Counted from the stretch's first letter, positions 55,334 to 64,000 are shown. The stretch: 64,000 bases of DNA from Paucihalobacter ruber (GCF_006494535.1 NZ_VHIQ01000005.1:248001-312000), one strand, 5' to 3'. Translations and numbers: made by a program. Notes: generated from the sequence alone by a model not told the origin.

Positions 55334-56577
55334 TGAATTTATATCAGGAAGTTTTAGATGCACAACAAGTACTTAAAGGGGTTGTCAACGCAACCCCTTT
55401 GCAATATAACTATAACTTATCTCAAGAATACAACGCTCATGTTTACCTAAAACGCGAAGATTTACAAGTAGTTCGTTCGTATAAAATAAGGGGTGCATAC
55501 AATAAAATTTCACATTTAGACGCACAGCAAAAACAATTGGGTATTGTTTGTGCCAGTGCGGGCAATCACGCCCAGGGTTTTGCCTTGTCTTGCCGATTAC
55601 TTAAAATTTACGGCAAGGTGTACATGCCAAAAACTACCCCCAATCAAAAAATAAAACAAGTCAAACTCTTTGGTAAAGACTTTATAGAAATCCTTTTAAT
55701 TGGTGATACCTTCGACGATGCCTATGCGGCCGCCATGAGTGACGCTCAGGAAAATCAAAAGGCCTTTATTCATCCCTTTAACGACGAATTGATTATAGCC
55801 GGTCAGGGTACTGTTGGACTTGAAATTTTAAACGATATTAAAGAACCAATCGATTATGTGATAGTGCCGGTTGGTGGAGGAGGCTTAACTGCCGGATTGG
55901 TGACGGTGTTTGAAAAATTGAGTCCTAAAACCAAAATTATTGGCGTAGAACCCGATGGAGCACCATCGATGGTTGAGGCTTTAAAACACAACGAACCGGT
56001 TGTTTTAAGCAGTATTGACCGTTTTGTGGACGGTGCAGCCGTCAAACGAGTAGGCGATAAAACATTCGATGTGATCAAGGGTCACTTACACAAAATGCAA
56101 TTGGTACCAGAGGGAAAAATTTGCACTACCATTCTTAAGCTTTATAACGAAGAAGCCATTGTCGTAGAGCCCGCAGGCGCCATGAGTATTGCGGCCTTGG
56201 ATTTTTTAAAGAACGAGATTTCCGGCAAAAGCGTGGTGTGTTTGGTCACCGGTGGTAATAATGATATTGAACGCACCGAAGAAATCAAAGAGCGCTCCCT
56301 CATCTACGAAGGTTTAAAACATTACTTTATGGTGAATTTCCCGCAGCGCCCCGGCGCCCTTAAAGAATTTGTAAGCGACATTTTATCGGAAAATGACGAT
56401 ATTACCTACTTTCAGTTTGCAAAAAAAAACAACCGCGAAAATGCCCCGGCCATTGTTGGCTTGGAACTTAAAAATCCAACAGATCTGGAAAGTATCAAAA
56501 CCAAAATGCATAACAAAGGCTATGGATTTGATTATTTAAACGAAAACGAAGTACTGTTTGCGCATTTTATTGGGTAA
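55333..56577 (+). CDS. ilvA: Threonine dehydratase, biosynthetic
   Basis: A 414-residue pyridoxal-phosphate enzyme that deaminates threonine to 2-oxobutanoate for isoleucine synthesis. The PLP Lys sits in RSYKIRGAY; SAGNHAQGFA and the glycine loop VPVGGGGLTAG bind cofactor. The C-terminal 80 residues (FMVNFPQRPGALKEFVSDI) are a single ACT-like domain, against two in E. coli IlvA (514 residues). Last gene of the operon; its ATG overlaps the ilvC stop by one base. A terminator follows. Confidence 0.95.
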   Translation: MNLYQEVLDAQQVLKGVVNATPLQYNYNLSQEYNAHVYLKREDLQVVRSYKIRGAYNKISHLDAQQKQLGIVCASAGNHAQGFALSCRLLKIYGKVYMPKTTPNQKIKQVKLFGKDFIEILLIGDTFDDAYAAAMSDAQENQKAFIHPFNDELIIAGQGTVGLEILNDIKEPIDYVIVPVGGGGLTAGLVTVFEKLSPKTKIIGVEPDGAPSMVEALKHNEPVVLSSIDRFVDGAAVKRVGDKTFDVIKGHLHKMQLVPEGKICTTILKLYNEEAIVVEPAGAMSIAALDFLKNEISGKSVVCLVTGGNNDIERTEEIKERSLIYEGLKHYFMVNFPQRPGALKEFVSDILSENDDITYFQFAKKNNRENAPAIVGLELKNPTDLESIKTKMHNKGYGFDYLNENEVLFAHFIG

Positions 56578-56599
56578 GTTTATTTACAACTTTCACTCA

Positions 56600-56631
56600 A
56601 AACCATCTTTCTAAGGATGGTTTCTTGTTTT
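56600..56631 (+). terminator. Terminator of the leu-ilv-glt operon
   Basis: AAACCATC (56600-56607) pairs with GATGGTTT (56616-56623) around an 8-nt loop, followed by CTTGTTTT. It is 23 nt after the ilvA stop. Confidence 0.85.
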
Positions 56632-56948
56632 AAAAACCCACTAATAAATCTTTTTTGAAAGATTTGTCCTTTTCCTGCCCTATAATAATTAAAAAATGAA
56701 CGTCCAAAACAAGGGAAAAGTCAATTTTGCTAATTCAAATCTTGTGAATTTAATAATAAATGGTTTTGGTATTGTATAGCCCATAAATTTAAGGGGCTTA
56801 AATTACAATTGTGATAAAAATACGCCTAACACACTAAAAAAATAGGGGTATTAGTAGAAAAAACTAAATCAAAAATTAATTTTACCCCCGATAAATAACT
56901 AATGAGTTGTTTGCCTTATTAACCAATTATTAACTTAAATTCTGAATT
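56632..56948. other. AT-rich gap after the amino-acid operon
   Basis: About 320 nt without a convincing gene. It contains a perfect 8-bp hairpin AAATCTTT/AAAGATTT (56646-56665) lacking a T-tract, and a GGGGTA/TACCCC pair (56845-56850 and 56883-56888) about 32 nt apart. The promoter of the next gene must lie here; no clear TAnnTTTG was found near the ATG. Confidence 0.5.
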
Positions 56949-57653
56949 ATGAAAAAAGTTACACTACTTATTGCAATTGTTTTTTGTTCGTGGTTTTCTG
57001 TTGCTCAAGAAGAGGAAGAAAAAACGTCATTATCTGTTACACTGGTGTCAGATACTTTTTTTGGTTTTGCTCCGCTTGTAACCGGTAGCTACACCTTAAA
57101 CGAAAAAACCAGTTTTACCTTTTACGGTATTTACTGGTCTGGTGGGACCGGAATTGGCTGGGGCAACTGGGCCGAATTTGGTGCAGGTGTTAATTTTTCG
57201 GTAAGTGAAAGCATCGATATCAATCCGCAATTAGGTTTTACTCATGGTAATTTATTGTCGAGCTTCACCGCTGGTCCGAGTGTATTTGGAGATGGGATTG
57301 TGCCAAACTTGACGGTAAATTTAAATAACGAAAGTCTTGAAGGACAATTATACTTTGGTTATTATTTGCCTTTCAGATCGGAAGGGCCAACAACAGCCAA
57401 TTATATTCATTATTGGGCTAATATTGGCTATAAGTTTAGTGGTTTTATTTCGGCCGGTTTACATTTTGAACATCTTTATGGCGGACCCGATGGAGGCGAA
57501 GACGACGTGTATCAGTGGTTTGGTCCATATGTTCAATTTTCGGATCTTGGCGGCAAAGGGTATTTAAGACTTTCGGGAGGTCTTGGTTTTATTGATGATG
57601 TCCCTGCTTATAATAATTCGTTTTATAAACTAGCTTTCGGTATTAACTTGTAA
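56949..57653 (+). CDS. Exported beta-barrel-like protein, unknown function
   Basis: A 234-residue exported protein: signal peptide about 1-19 (cleaved after FSVAQ), a short EEEEK stretch, then alternating aromatic/Gly strands (GWGNWAEFGAGVNF, ANIGYKFSGFISAGLHFEHL) that resemble a small outer membrane barrel, ending in KLAFGINL with a hydrophobic last residue. No family was recognised. Monocistronic: a terminator follows and tgt has its own promoter. Confidence 0.75.
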   Translation: MKKVTLLIAIVFCSWFSVAQEEEEKTSLSVTLVSDTFFGFAPLVTGSYTLNEKTSFTFYGIYWSGGTGIGWGNWAEFGAGVNFSVSESIDINPQLGFTHGNLLSSFTAGPSVFGDGIVPNLTVNLNNESLEGQLYFGYYLPFRSEGPTTANYIHYWANIGYKFSGFISAGLHFEHLYGGPDGGEDDVYQWFGPYVQFSDLGGKGYLRLSGGLGFIDDVPAYNNSFYKLAFGINL

Positions 57654-57707
57654 TTTCTGTTATAAAAATTCCCAAAAATTTAACAAATAGTTTTAAATTG
57701 ATGTTTT

Positions 57708-57754
57708 GCAAAGGGTTGCCTCCGTTTCCGGAAGCAGCCTTTTGCTTTTTTTTT
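57708..57754 (+). terminator. Terminator after the barrel-like protein gene
   Basis: GCAAAGGGTTGC (57708-57719) pairs with GCAGCCTTTTGC (57734-57745), a 12-bp stem with two G.U pairs, followed by nine T. Confidence 0.9.
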
Positions 57755-57813
57755 GCTTCCTCTAAAGGGGATTATTTACGCAGCCATAAACTCACTACAA
57801 GCGCTTAATTTGA

Positions 57814-57821
57814 TATCTTTG
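57814..57821 (+). promoter_or_regulatory. -7 element of tgt (TATCTTTG)
   Basis: A perfect TAnnTTTG, 35 nt before the tgt ATG and downstream of the preceding terminator. Confidence 0.6.
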
Positions 57822-57856
57822 TGGCTTTTTAAACCCTATCATACATTTTAAGCTGA

Positions 57857-58987
57857 ATGAAATTTAATCTCACAGCAAAAGACAGCAACTCTAAAGCAAG
57901 GGCAGGATCTATCACTACAGATCACGGCGTGATTGAAACCCCCATATTTATGCCGGTTGGCACCGTAGCCTCGGTAAAGGGCGTGCATCAAAGAGAACTT
58001 AAAGAAGATATCAATCCAGATATCATTCTCGGTAATACTTATCATTTGTATCTAAGACCCCAAACTGATATTTTGGAACAGGCCGGCGGACTTCATAAAT
58101 TTATGAATTGGGATAGAAATATCTTAACCGATTCGGGCGGTTACCAAGTATATTCGTTGTCAGCTAACCGAAAAATTAAAGAAGAAGGTGTTAAATTTAA
58201 AAGTCATATAGACGGTAGCTATCACGTATTTACACCCGAAAATGTCATGGAAATACAGCGTGCTATTGGAGCAGATATTATCATGGCTTTTGACGAATGT
58301 ACACCTTACCCGTGCGATTATCAATACGCCAAACGATCCATGCACATGACGCACAGATGGCTGGAACGATGTATAACACATTTGGCCAAAACACCTTTTA
58401 AATACGATTACCAACAAACATTTTTTCCAATAGTTCAGGGAAGTACCTATAAAGATCTAAGGCAACAGTCGGCCGAGTATATTGCAGGTGTCAATGCTGA
58501 AGGAAACGCCATAGGAGGATTATCGGTAGGCGAACCGGCCGAAGAGATGTACGCCATGACCGATGTTGTTTGCAGTATTTTACCCGAAGACAAACCAAGA
58601 TATTTAATGGGTGTTGGAACCCCAATTAATATTCTTGAAAATATCGCCCTTGGTGTTGATATGTTTGATTGTGTGATGCCAACCCGAAACGCCAGAAACG
58701 GTATGCTGTTTACTGCTCACGGTACTATTAATATTAATAACAAAAAATGGGCAGATGATTTTTCACCCATAGACGAAATGGGAATAACTTTCGTTGATAT
58801 AGAATACAGTAAAGCCTATTTAAGACACTTGTTTACCGTAAACGAATTGTTAGGAAAGCAAATTGCTACCATTCATAACCTCGGATTTTATTTGTGGTTG
58901 GTAAGAGAAGCCAGAAAACATATCTTAGCAGGCGATTTTAGAGTATGGAAAGATAAAATGGTTAAACAAATGGATAAAAGACTTTAA
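57857..58987 (+). CDS. tgt: tRNA-guanine transglycosylase, lacking zinc Cys ligands
   Basis: A 376-residue enzyme exchanging guanine 34 for a queuosine precursor in tRNAs for Asp, Asn, His and Tyr. Catalytic motifs are intact: TPIFMPVGT, LTDSGGYQVYSLS (first Asp), GGLSVGEP and MFDCVMPTRNARNG (nucleophile Asp). The bacterial zinc site C-x-C-x2-C just before YSRAYLRHL is missing: here the text is FSPIDEMGITFVDIEYSKAY, with no Cys, although the later H in TIHNLG remains. This appears usual for Bacteroidota Tgt from memory. Full length. An lptG-like gene follows after 85 nt. Confidence 0.95.
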   Translation: MKFNLTAKDSNSKARAGSITTDHGVIETPIFMPVGTVASVKGVHQRELKEDINPDIILGNTYHLYLRPQTDILEQAGGLHKFMNWDRNILTDSGGYQVYSLSANRKIKEEGVKFKSHIDGSYHVFTPENVMEIQRAIGADIIMAFDECTPYPCDYQYAKRSMHMTHRWLERCITHLAKTPFKYDYQQTFFPIVQGSTYKDLRQQSAEYIAGVNAEGNAIGGLSVGEPAEEMYAMTDVVCSILPEDKPRYLMGVGTPINILENIALGVDMFDCVMPTRNARNGMLFTAHGTININNKKWADDFSPIDEMGITFVDIEYSKAYLRHLFTVNELLGKQIATIHNLGFYLWLVREARKHILAGDFRVWKDKMVKQMDKRL

Positions 58988-59072
58988 TTTGAAAAATTAA
59001 ACAATTACCAAATTTCAAACAACAAACAACTTAATAATCTAATAACTCAGAAACTCAACAACTCAACCACCC
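58988..59072 (+). repeat. G-poor low-complexity leader before the LptF/LptG-type gene
   Basis: Mostly A, C and T, with repeated AACAA, AATAA and CTCAACAACTCAA words. It contains no ribosome-binding-like purine run and leads directly to a TTG start. Confidence 0.6.
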
Positions 59073-60149
59073 TTGAAGATACTTGACTGGTACATATTAA
59101 AACGCTATTTGTTCACCTTCGTCATGATGCTGTTATTGTTTATTCCAATTGGTATCACGGTAGATTTGGCCGAAAAAATTGGTAAAATTTTAGAAAATGA
59201 GGCACCTGCAGGCGCCGTATTAAAATATTATTTAGATTTTACAATTTACTTTGCCAACTTGTTGTTTCCGCTGTTTTTATTTTTATCTGTTATCTGGTTT
59301 ACATCGAAACTTGCCAACAATACCGAAATTACCGCATTTTTAAGTAGCGGTGTTTCTTTTTCAAGATTTTTAAGGCCTTATTTTATAGGCGCCACTATTG
59401 TTGCGTTATTTGCGTTGCTACTCGGGTTGGTGCTGGCTCCAAAAGCCAGTAAAGGCTTTAACGAGTTTAAATATGAATACTTAACAAAAAATAGAAAAGT
59501 TCAGGAGACCGAGAACATTTTTAGGCAAATCAACGATAATGATATTATTTATGTAAGCAGGTTCGACACTCAAAGTAAAGTTGGTTATAACTTTACCTTA
59601 GAACATTTTAACGGTAATGTACTAGAGTATAAAATATTTGCAGATAATATAAGATATATCGAAGAAGACAGCACTTATAGATTGATAAGTTACATTAAAA
59701 GAAAAGTTGGTGAGAGCAACGATATTATTGAAATTACCAGACGAAAAGACACTATTTTTGATTTTGATTTAGACGATTTATCCCCGGTAACCTACATGGC
59801 AGAAACCTTGGACTATGTAGAATTAAATAAATTTATAGAAAAGGAAAAATTGAGAGGTTCTTCAAATATAGGACGTTACGAAGTTGTGAAATATAAAAAA
59901 TGGAGTTTGCCGGTTTCGGTATTCATCTTAACAATTATTGCTGTTTCAGTGTCGTCAATTAAAAGGCGCGGTGGTATGGGTGTAAACCTGGCTTTTGGCA
60001 TTACCATAGCCATGGTATTTGTTTTTTTTGATAAGATTTTCGGGGTGATGGCAGAGCAATCTAACTTTCCGCCGCTTATTGCTGTTTGGTTTCCTAATTT
60101 GTTATTCGGGCTTTTAGCAGCCTACCTGCTTCGCAATGCAAAACGATAG
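59073..60149 (+). CDS. LptF/LptG-family lipopolysaccharide export permease
   Basis: A 358-residue permease with three N-terminal and three C-terminal membrane helices and a jellyroll-like periplasmic domain between (about 135-270), the YjgP/YjgQ plan, part of the LptBFG transporter that moves LPS to the outer membrane. The start is TTG: translated from 59073 it gives the conserved family start KILDWYILKRYL, whereas the first ATG lies inside the first membrane helix. F versus G cannot be decided, though the KILD start favours LptG. Its 3' end overlaps the next gene by 14 nt. Confidence 0.9.
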   Translation: MKILDWYILKRYLFTFVMMLLLFIPIGITVDLAEKIGKILENEAPAGAVLKYYLDFTIYFANLLFPLFLFLSVIWFTSKLANNTEITAFLSSGVSFSRFLRPYFIGATIVALFALLLGLVLAPKASKGFNEFKYEYLTKNRKVQETENIFRQINDNDIIYVSRFDTQSKVGYNFTLEHFNGNVLEYKIFADNIRYIEEDSTYRLISYIKRKVGESNDIIEITRRKDTIFDFDLDDLSPVTYMAETLDYVELNKFIEKEKLRGSSNIGRYEVVKYKKWSLPVSVFILTIIAVSVSSIKRRGGMGVNLAFGITIAMVFVFFDKIFGVMAEQSNFPPLIAVWFPNLLFGLLAAYLLRNAKR

Positions 60150-61029
60150 TTTTAAACATTACCTTCATCTTCATTTTTTAGTCTTTATTGCAGGTTTTAC
60201 TGCTATTTTGGGTGATTTAATTTCCATTGGTTCAATTCCTTTGGTATGGTTTAGAATGCTCATTGCGGTTATTTTAATGTTTTTATTTGTGGTTTTTACA
60301 AAAACCAACATCAAGCTTTCTAAAAAAGTGATTTTAAAATTTGCCCTGGCAGGCGTTGTTATTGCCCTACATTGGATTACTTTTTTTGAAGCCATTAATC
60401 AATCTAATATTTCTATTACACTGGCAACCTTCTCATCGGGAGCTTTTTTTGCCTCTTTTATCGAGCCGCTGTTGTTCAAGAGGAAAATAAAAGTTTATGA
60501 AATTGTATTTGGTGTTTTGGTTATATTGGGGCTTATATTAATCACCAGAAGCGAGTTTAAGTATATCAATGGCATTTTGCTGGGCATCACTTCGGCTTTC
60601 TTATCATCGCTTTTCGCAGTCATTAACGGAAAATTTATCAAGCATTACAACGCTACCGCTATTTCCATTTACGAATTTATAAGCGGGATACTGTTTATCA
60701 CTTTATTCATACTTATTTTTAAAGGCGGATTTTCTTCTGAGTTTTTCTCACTTCAGGCATCTGATTGGATGTATTTGTTTATACTGGGCTCTGTTTGTAC
60801 AGCTTATGCCTTTATTGCTTCGGTTCATATCATGCGTTATATTAGTCCGTACACCGTAGTTTTGAGCTACAATATGGAACCTGTTTATGGCATTATACTG
60901 GCAGTACTGCTGTTTCCCGAAAAAGAGATTATGAGCGTTCAATTTTACTTCGGAGTGCTATTGATTTTGGGTATTCTATTTACAGACGCAATTTTTAAAA
61001 ATAGAGAAAAAAGAAAAAAAGCTGTGTAA
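60136..61029 (+). CDS. DMT-superfamily (EamA) transporter
   Basis: A 297-residue inner membrane protein with ten hydrophobic segments arranged as two EamA repeats; VWFRMLIAVILM and ALHWITFFEAIN mark the first, AYAFIASVHIMRYISPYTVV the second, ending in a basic cytoplasmic tail. Probable metabolite exporter; substrate unknown. It overlaps the upstream permease gene by 14 nt. Confidence 0.9.
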   Translation: MQNDSFKHYLHLHFLVFIAGFTAILGDLISIGSIPLVWFRMLIAVILMFLFVVFTKTNIKLSKKVILKFALAGVVIALHWITFFEAINQSNISITLATFSSGAFFASFIEPLLFKRKIKVYEIVFGVLVILGLILITRSEFKYINGILLGITSAFLSSLFAVINGKFIKHYNATAISIYEFISGILFITLFILIFKGGFSSEFFSLQASDWMYLFILGSVCTAYAFIASVHIMRYISPYTVVLSYNMEPVYGIILAVLLFPEKEIMSVQFYFGVLLILGILFTDAIFKNREKRKKAV

Positions 61030-61048
61030 ACTTCACCGCAAAAAATTG

Positions 61049-61056
61049 TAGTTTTG
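61049..61056 (+). promoter_or_regulatory. -7 element of accA (TAGTTTTG)
   Basis: A perfect TAnnTTTG, 31 nt before the accA ATG. Confidence 0.6.
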
Positions 61057-61086
61057 TCAACTAACTAAAACTAAATTTCGCAACCT

Positions 61087-62040
61087 ATGGAATATTTAGA
61101 TTTCGAACTTCCTATAAAAGATTTACAAGAACAACTAGAAAAATGTGAAATAATAGGCAAAGAAAGTGATGTTGACGTCACCCAAACTTGTAAGCAAATC
61201 GAGAAAAAACTCATTGATACCAAAAAAGAAATCTATAAAAACCTTACCCCTTGGCAACGTGTACAGTTATCACGCCACCCAAACAGGCCTTATACAATGG
61301 ATTATATTAAGGCATTGTTAGGGAATACATTTTTAGAATTGCATGGCGATAGAGGCGTTAAAGATGATAAAGCCATGGTTGGCGGATTGGGTAAAATAGG
61401 CGGCCAGTCTTTTATGGTGATTGGTCAACAAAAAGGTTATAACACCAAAACAAGACAGTACAGAAACTTTGGTATGTCTAATCCCGAAGGTTATAGAAAG
61501 GCTTTACGACTTATGAAATCTGCCGAGAAATTTGGTATTCCGGTTTTAACTTTAATCGATACTCCGGGAGCTTATCCGGGTTTAGAGGCTGAAGAACGAG
61601 GTCAAGGCGAAGCAATTGCCCGTAACATTTTAGAAATGACAAGACTAAAAGTGCCTATTATTGCGGTTATCATAGGTGAAGGTGCCTCAGGTGGTGCCTT
61701 GGGAATTGGTGTAGGTGACCGCGTTTTAATGCTCGAAAACACCTGGTATTCGGTTATTTCTCCAGAGTCTTGCTCTTCTATTTTATGGAGAAGCTGGGAA
61801 TACAAAGAACAAGCAGCCGAAGCACTTAAACTTACGGCACCCGACATGAAAAAATTAAAACTGGTTGACGAAATTGTTAAAGAACCACTTGGTGGTGCGC
61901 ACTCCGACAGAGCTACCACTTTTATCACGGTTGAAAAGGCAATTTTAAATGCCTTTGAGGATTTAAATAAATTATCACCAAAAGAATTAGTGCAACAACG
62001 TATGAATAAATACGAGAATATGGGCGTCTTTAAAGGTTAA
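61087..62040 (+). CDS. accA: Acetyl-CoA carboxylase carboxyltransferase alpha subunit
   Basis: A 317-residue subunit that, with AccD, transfers CO2 from biotin to acetyl-CoA, the first step of fatty acid synthesis. Helical N-terminus ([18 protein letters not shown]), then the carboxyltransferase core: [48 protein letters not shown] and [10 protein letters not shown]. Length as in E. coli (319). Own promoter and terminator. Confidence 0.97.
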   Translation: MEYLDFELPIKDLQEQLEKCEIIGKESDVDVTQTCKQIEKKLIDTKKEIYKNLTPWQRVQLSRHPNRPYTMDYIKALLGNTFLELHGDRGVKDDKAMVGGLGKIGGQSFMVIGQQKGYNTKTRQYRNFGMSNPEGYRKALRLMKSAEKFGIPVLTLIDTPGAYPGLEAEERGQGEAIARNILEMTRLKVPIIAVIIGEGASGGALGIGVGDRVLMLENTWYSVISPESCSSILWRSWEYKEQAAEALKLTAPDMKKLKLVDEIVKEPLGGAHSDRATTFITVEKAILNAFEDLNKLSPKELVQQRMNKYENMGVFKG

Positions 62041-62064
62041 CCATTCTATAATTAAATACATATA

Positions 62065-62096
62065 AAAAACCGGAATTTTTAATGCCGGTTTTTTTT
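62065..62096 (+). terminator. Terminator after accA
   Basis: AAAAACCGG (62065-62073) pairs with CCGGTTTTT (62085-62093), with an 8-nt T-run (62089-62096). It is 24 nt after the accA stop. Confidence 0.9.
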
Positions 62097-62195
62097 GTGT
62101 TATCAACAAGTTTTTAAAGTTGTCAACATTATTTTTGTTGATGAACTGTTAAGATTCTAAATATTATTTCTTACCTTTTATCGATTGCTTTTAAT

Positions 62196-62203
62196 TACTT
62201 TCG
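62196..62203 (+). promoter_or_regulatory. Probable -7 element of dnaB (TACTTTCG)
   Basis: TAnnTTCG variant, one base from consensus, 5 nt before the ATG at 62209. If correct the mRNA leader is nearly absent. Confidence 0.4.
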
Positions 62204-62208
62204 CCCTT

Positions 62209-63738
62209 ATGAAACAACCCAGTCCAACATCAGCATACAAAGTAGACAAGAGTACCATTATAAGTCTTGAGAAAGGTAAAATACCACCGCAAGCAACTGA
62301 TTTAGAAGAAGTTGTTTTAGGCGCGATGATGATTGATAAAAAAGGTGTTGATGAAGTTATCGATATTTTAAGCCCGGAAGCCTTCTACAAAGAAGCCCAT
62401 CAGCACATTTTTGAGGCTATTTTAAAATTGTTCAGAGGAAGTGAACCGGTTGATTTATTAACCGTTTCTTCTCAATTAAAAAAAGATGAAAAGTTAGATG
62501 TAGTTGGAGGTGATTTTTACCTTATTTCGTTAACGCAAAGAGTATCATCATCTGCGCATATTGAGTTTCATGCCCGAATCATTCTTCAAAAATATATTCA
62601 ACGCAGTTTGATTAAAATTTCAAACGAAATCATAGAACAAGCCTACGATGAAACCATTGATGTATTTGATCTTTTAGACGATTCTGAAGCAAAGCTCTAT
62701 GAAGTAACTCAGGGCAACGTCAAAAAATCAACCGAAACTGCACAAAGTTTAGTGATTCAGGCCAAGAAAAAAATTCAGGATATTGCCAATAAAGAAGGTT
62801 TAAGCGGGATTCCATCAGGTTTTGATAAGCTAGACAAACTAACTTCGGGCTGGCAACCCAGCGACTTAATCATTGTGGCAGCAAGGCCTGGTATGGGTAA
62901 AACAGCGCTCACATTATCAATGGCCAGAAATATTGCCGTTAATGCCAATATTCCTGTGGCGTTTTTCTCATTAGAAATGTCTTCTGTACAGCTTATTACA
63001 AGACTTATTTCGAGTGAAACGGGATTGAGCTCAGAAAAATTAAGAACAGGAAATCTTCAGAAACACGAGTGGGAACAACTTAACGTCAAGGTAAAAGCAC
63101 TTGAAGAAGCACCGCTTTATATAGACGATACACCTTCGCTCTCTATTTTCGACTTAAGAGCCAAGGCCAGAAGATTAGCATCGCAATACGGTATCAGGTT
63201 AATAGTAGTTGATTACTTGCAGCTAATGACAGCCGGTGGTGGTCAGAAGGGTGGTAACAGAGAGCAGGAAATTTCAACCATTTCACGAAATTTAAAAGCA
63301 TTGGCCAAAGAACTTGATGTGCCTGTTATAGCTCTGTCTCAATTGTCTCGTGCCGTTGAAACCCGTGGTGGAAGCAAAAGACCTTTGCTTTCAGATTTAA
63401 GAGAATCTGGTGCCATCGAGCAAGATGCCGACATCGTATCGTTTATTTACAGACCGGAGTATTATAAAATTGATGAATGGGATGACGACGACCGTTCACC
63501 AACCGAAGGTCAGGCCGAATTCATTGTAGCCAAACATAGAAATGGCGGATTAGAAAATATAAGACTCAAATTTATTGGTCATCTCGGTAAATTCGATAAC
63601 CTAGACGATTTTGAAACACCCTTTGGGGAATTTCACTCAAAAATGAACGCGGCTGCCAACGACGATACATTTAAACCAAGTAATTTTCCATCACCCGACG
63701 AAGCATTTGGTTCTGATGGTGATGATGTACCATTCTAA
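62209..63738 (+). CDS. dnaB: Replicative DNA helicase DnaB
   Basis: A 509-residue hexameric helicase of the replication fork. N-terminal domain PPQATDLEEVVLGAMMIDK, linker, then RecA-like domain with Walker A ARPGMGKT (about residues 225-232), Walker B LIVVDYLQLM, SQLSRAVETR and the arginine-finger region KHRNGGLENI. ATG 62209 (MKQPSPTSAY) is chosen over an in-frame TTG at 62185, which would add 8 hydrophobic residues and cover the promoter. No intein seen. Confidence 0.97.
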   Translation: MKQPSPTSAYKVDKSTIISLEKGKIPPQATDLEEVVLGAMMIDKKGVDEVIDILSPEAFYKEAHQHIFEAILKLFRGSEPVDLLTVSSQLKKDEKLDVVGGDFYLISLTQRVSSSAHIEFHARIILQKYIQRSLIKISNEIIEQAYDETIDVFDLLDDSEAKLYEVTQGNVKKSTETAQSLVIQAKKKIQDIANKEGLSGIPSGFDKLDKLTSGWQPSDLIIVAARPGMGKTALTLSMARNIAVNANIPVAFFSLEMSSVQLITRLISSETGLSSEKLRTGNLQKHEWEQLNVKVKALEEAPLYIDDTPSLSIFDLRAKARRLASQYGIRLIVVDYLQLMTAGGGQKGGNREQEISTISRNLKALAKELDVPVIALSQLSRAVETRGGSKRPLLSDLRESGAIEQDADIVSFIYRPEYYKIDEWDDDDRSPTEGQAEFIVAKHRNGGLENIRLKFIGHLGKFDNLDDFETPFGEFHSKMNAAANDDTFKPSNFPSPDEAFGSDGDDVPF

Positions 63739-63798
63739 ACTTTGCAATTAGCGGTAAAATCTTAACTAATAAGTAGTTTAAAAGTTTAATCTTTGGTT

Positions 63799-63806
63799 TA
63801 TTTTTG
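63799..63806 (+). promoter_or_regulatory. -7 element before the AI-2E-type gene (TATTTTTG)
   Basis: A perfect TAnnTTTG, 14 nt before the ATG at 63821. Confidence 0.55.
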
Positions 63807-63820
63807 TAAAAAATAGTCCA

Positions 63821-64000
63821 ATGCTCCAAGATAGAAAAACAACCAATATTTTATTGCTAATCATTGCCATACCGGTAATGTTTTTGATATTAAAACAATT
63901 GGCCTTTATTTTTGTGCCTTTGGTGTCTTCTATGTTTATAGCCGGATTATTTTTACCCATTATGCGATGGCTAAATAAGAGAAATATACCTAAGTATGTG
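63821..64000 (+). CDS. AI-2E-family (PerM-like) membrane protein, 5' end only
   Basis: The first 60 residues, starting MLQDRKTTNILLLIIAIPVM. Two hydrophobic segments enclose the FVPLVSSMFIAGLFLPIMRW signature that begins AI-2E/YdiK/PerM transporters. The gene continues beyond the window. The family covers exporters of autoinducer-2 and ions; function here not determinable. Confidence 0.75.
   Translation, partial: MLQDRKTTNILLLIIAIPVMFLILKQLAFIFVPLVSSMFIAGLFLPIMRWLNKRNIPKYV

Noticed and set aside
39929-56577. Horizontal transfer of the leu-ilv-glt block because it looks richer in GC than its flanks
   Set aside because: The impression was by eye only, not measured; high expression and codon bias explain it equally well, and the gene types are normal for the lineage.
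1-64000. CRISPR array, prophage, insertion sequence or tRNA genes
   Set aside because: No regularly spaced repeats with unique spacers, no transposase, integrase or phage structural genes, and no cloverleaf-like tRNA sequence was recognised by reading. Tools could still find small RNAs.

Overview
The window is a chromosomal segment from a member of the Bacteroidota, most likely the class Flavobacteriia (family Flavobacteriaceae; genus not resolved). Supporting signs are the low GC content, promoters with the Bacteroidota -7 element TAnnTTTG, abundant lipoproteins with an N-terminal Cys box, a fused CcoN-CcoO cbb3 oxidase subunit with a monoheme CcoP, a Sec-type clade II nitrous-oxide reductase, and Bacteroidota versions of Tgt and LeuA. 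No phage, integron, CRISPR array, rRNA or tRNA gene was seen.

Layout. 1-286: start of a Tat-like/lipoprotein-type Fe/Mn superoxide dismutase (minus strand). 489-2742: anaerobic heme synthesis gene hemN and a tandem UspA protein. 2792-3223: Rrf2-family regulator, divergent from a nos operon (3363-10897: cytochrome c, fasciclin lipoprotein, nosZ, NosB-like membrane protein, nosL, nosD, nosF, nosY, Cys/Met/His lipoprotein). 10917-13346 (minus): a nitrosative/iron-sulfur stress operon of a second Rrf2 regulator, the di-iron repair protein ric, and a heme-copper-oxidase-like membrane protein. 13550-20742: TetR-controlled efflux operon (TolC, membrane fusion protein, cupin lipoprotein, two ABC ATPases, two ABC-2 permeases). 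20870-29605 (minus): complete cbb3 oxidase locus ccoI-ccoS-ccoNO-ccoQ-ccoP-ccoG-ccoH-SafE-like. 29606-30038: repeat-rich intergenic region. 30039-35158 (minus): secreted Asp-box propeller protein and S9 peptidase. 35274-37963: vWA protein and MoxR-like AAA ATPase. 38235-39776 (minus): unrecognised helical protein. 39929-56577: eleven-gene branched-chain amino acid operon leuA-leuC-leuD-leuB-ilvD-ilvB-ilvN-gltB-gltD-ilvC-ilvA with glutamate synthase inside it. 56949-63738: barrel-like secreted protein, tgt, LptF/LptG-type permease, DMT transporter, accA, dnaB. 63821-64000: start of an AI-2E-type transporter.

How it fits together. The first 30 kb is a low-oxygen/N-oxide respiration region: heme synthesis without oxygen, N2O reduction, a high-affinity oxidase, copper delivery (NosL/D/F/Y, CcoI, SafE-like, FixH) and repair of NO damage. 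The most notable reading is regulatory. Four promoters (hemN, the first nos gene, ccoI and ccoS-ccoNO) each carry a CRP/FNR-type palindrome, TGAT/C-N4-A/GTCA, whose centre lies exactly 29.5 nt upstream of the first base of a TAnnTTTG-type -7 element. This implies one CRP/FNR-family activator working at a fixed class II geometry. A separate Rrf2 operator, GGATA-N4-TATCC, occurs upstream of both the second rrf2 gene and ric. The second interesting point is the membrane protein downstream of ric: by eye it has the heme-copper oxidase subunit I pattern but keeps only part of the metal ligands.

Limits: all family assignments are by reading motifs; no search, alignment program, structure prediction or folding calculation was run.
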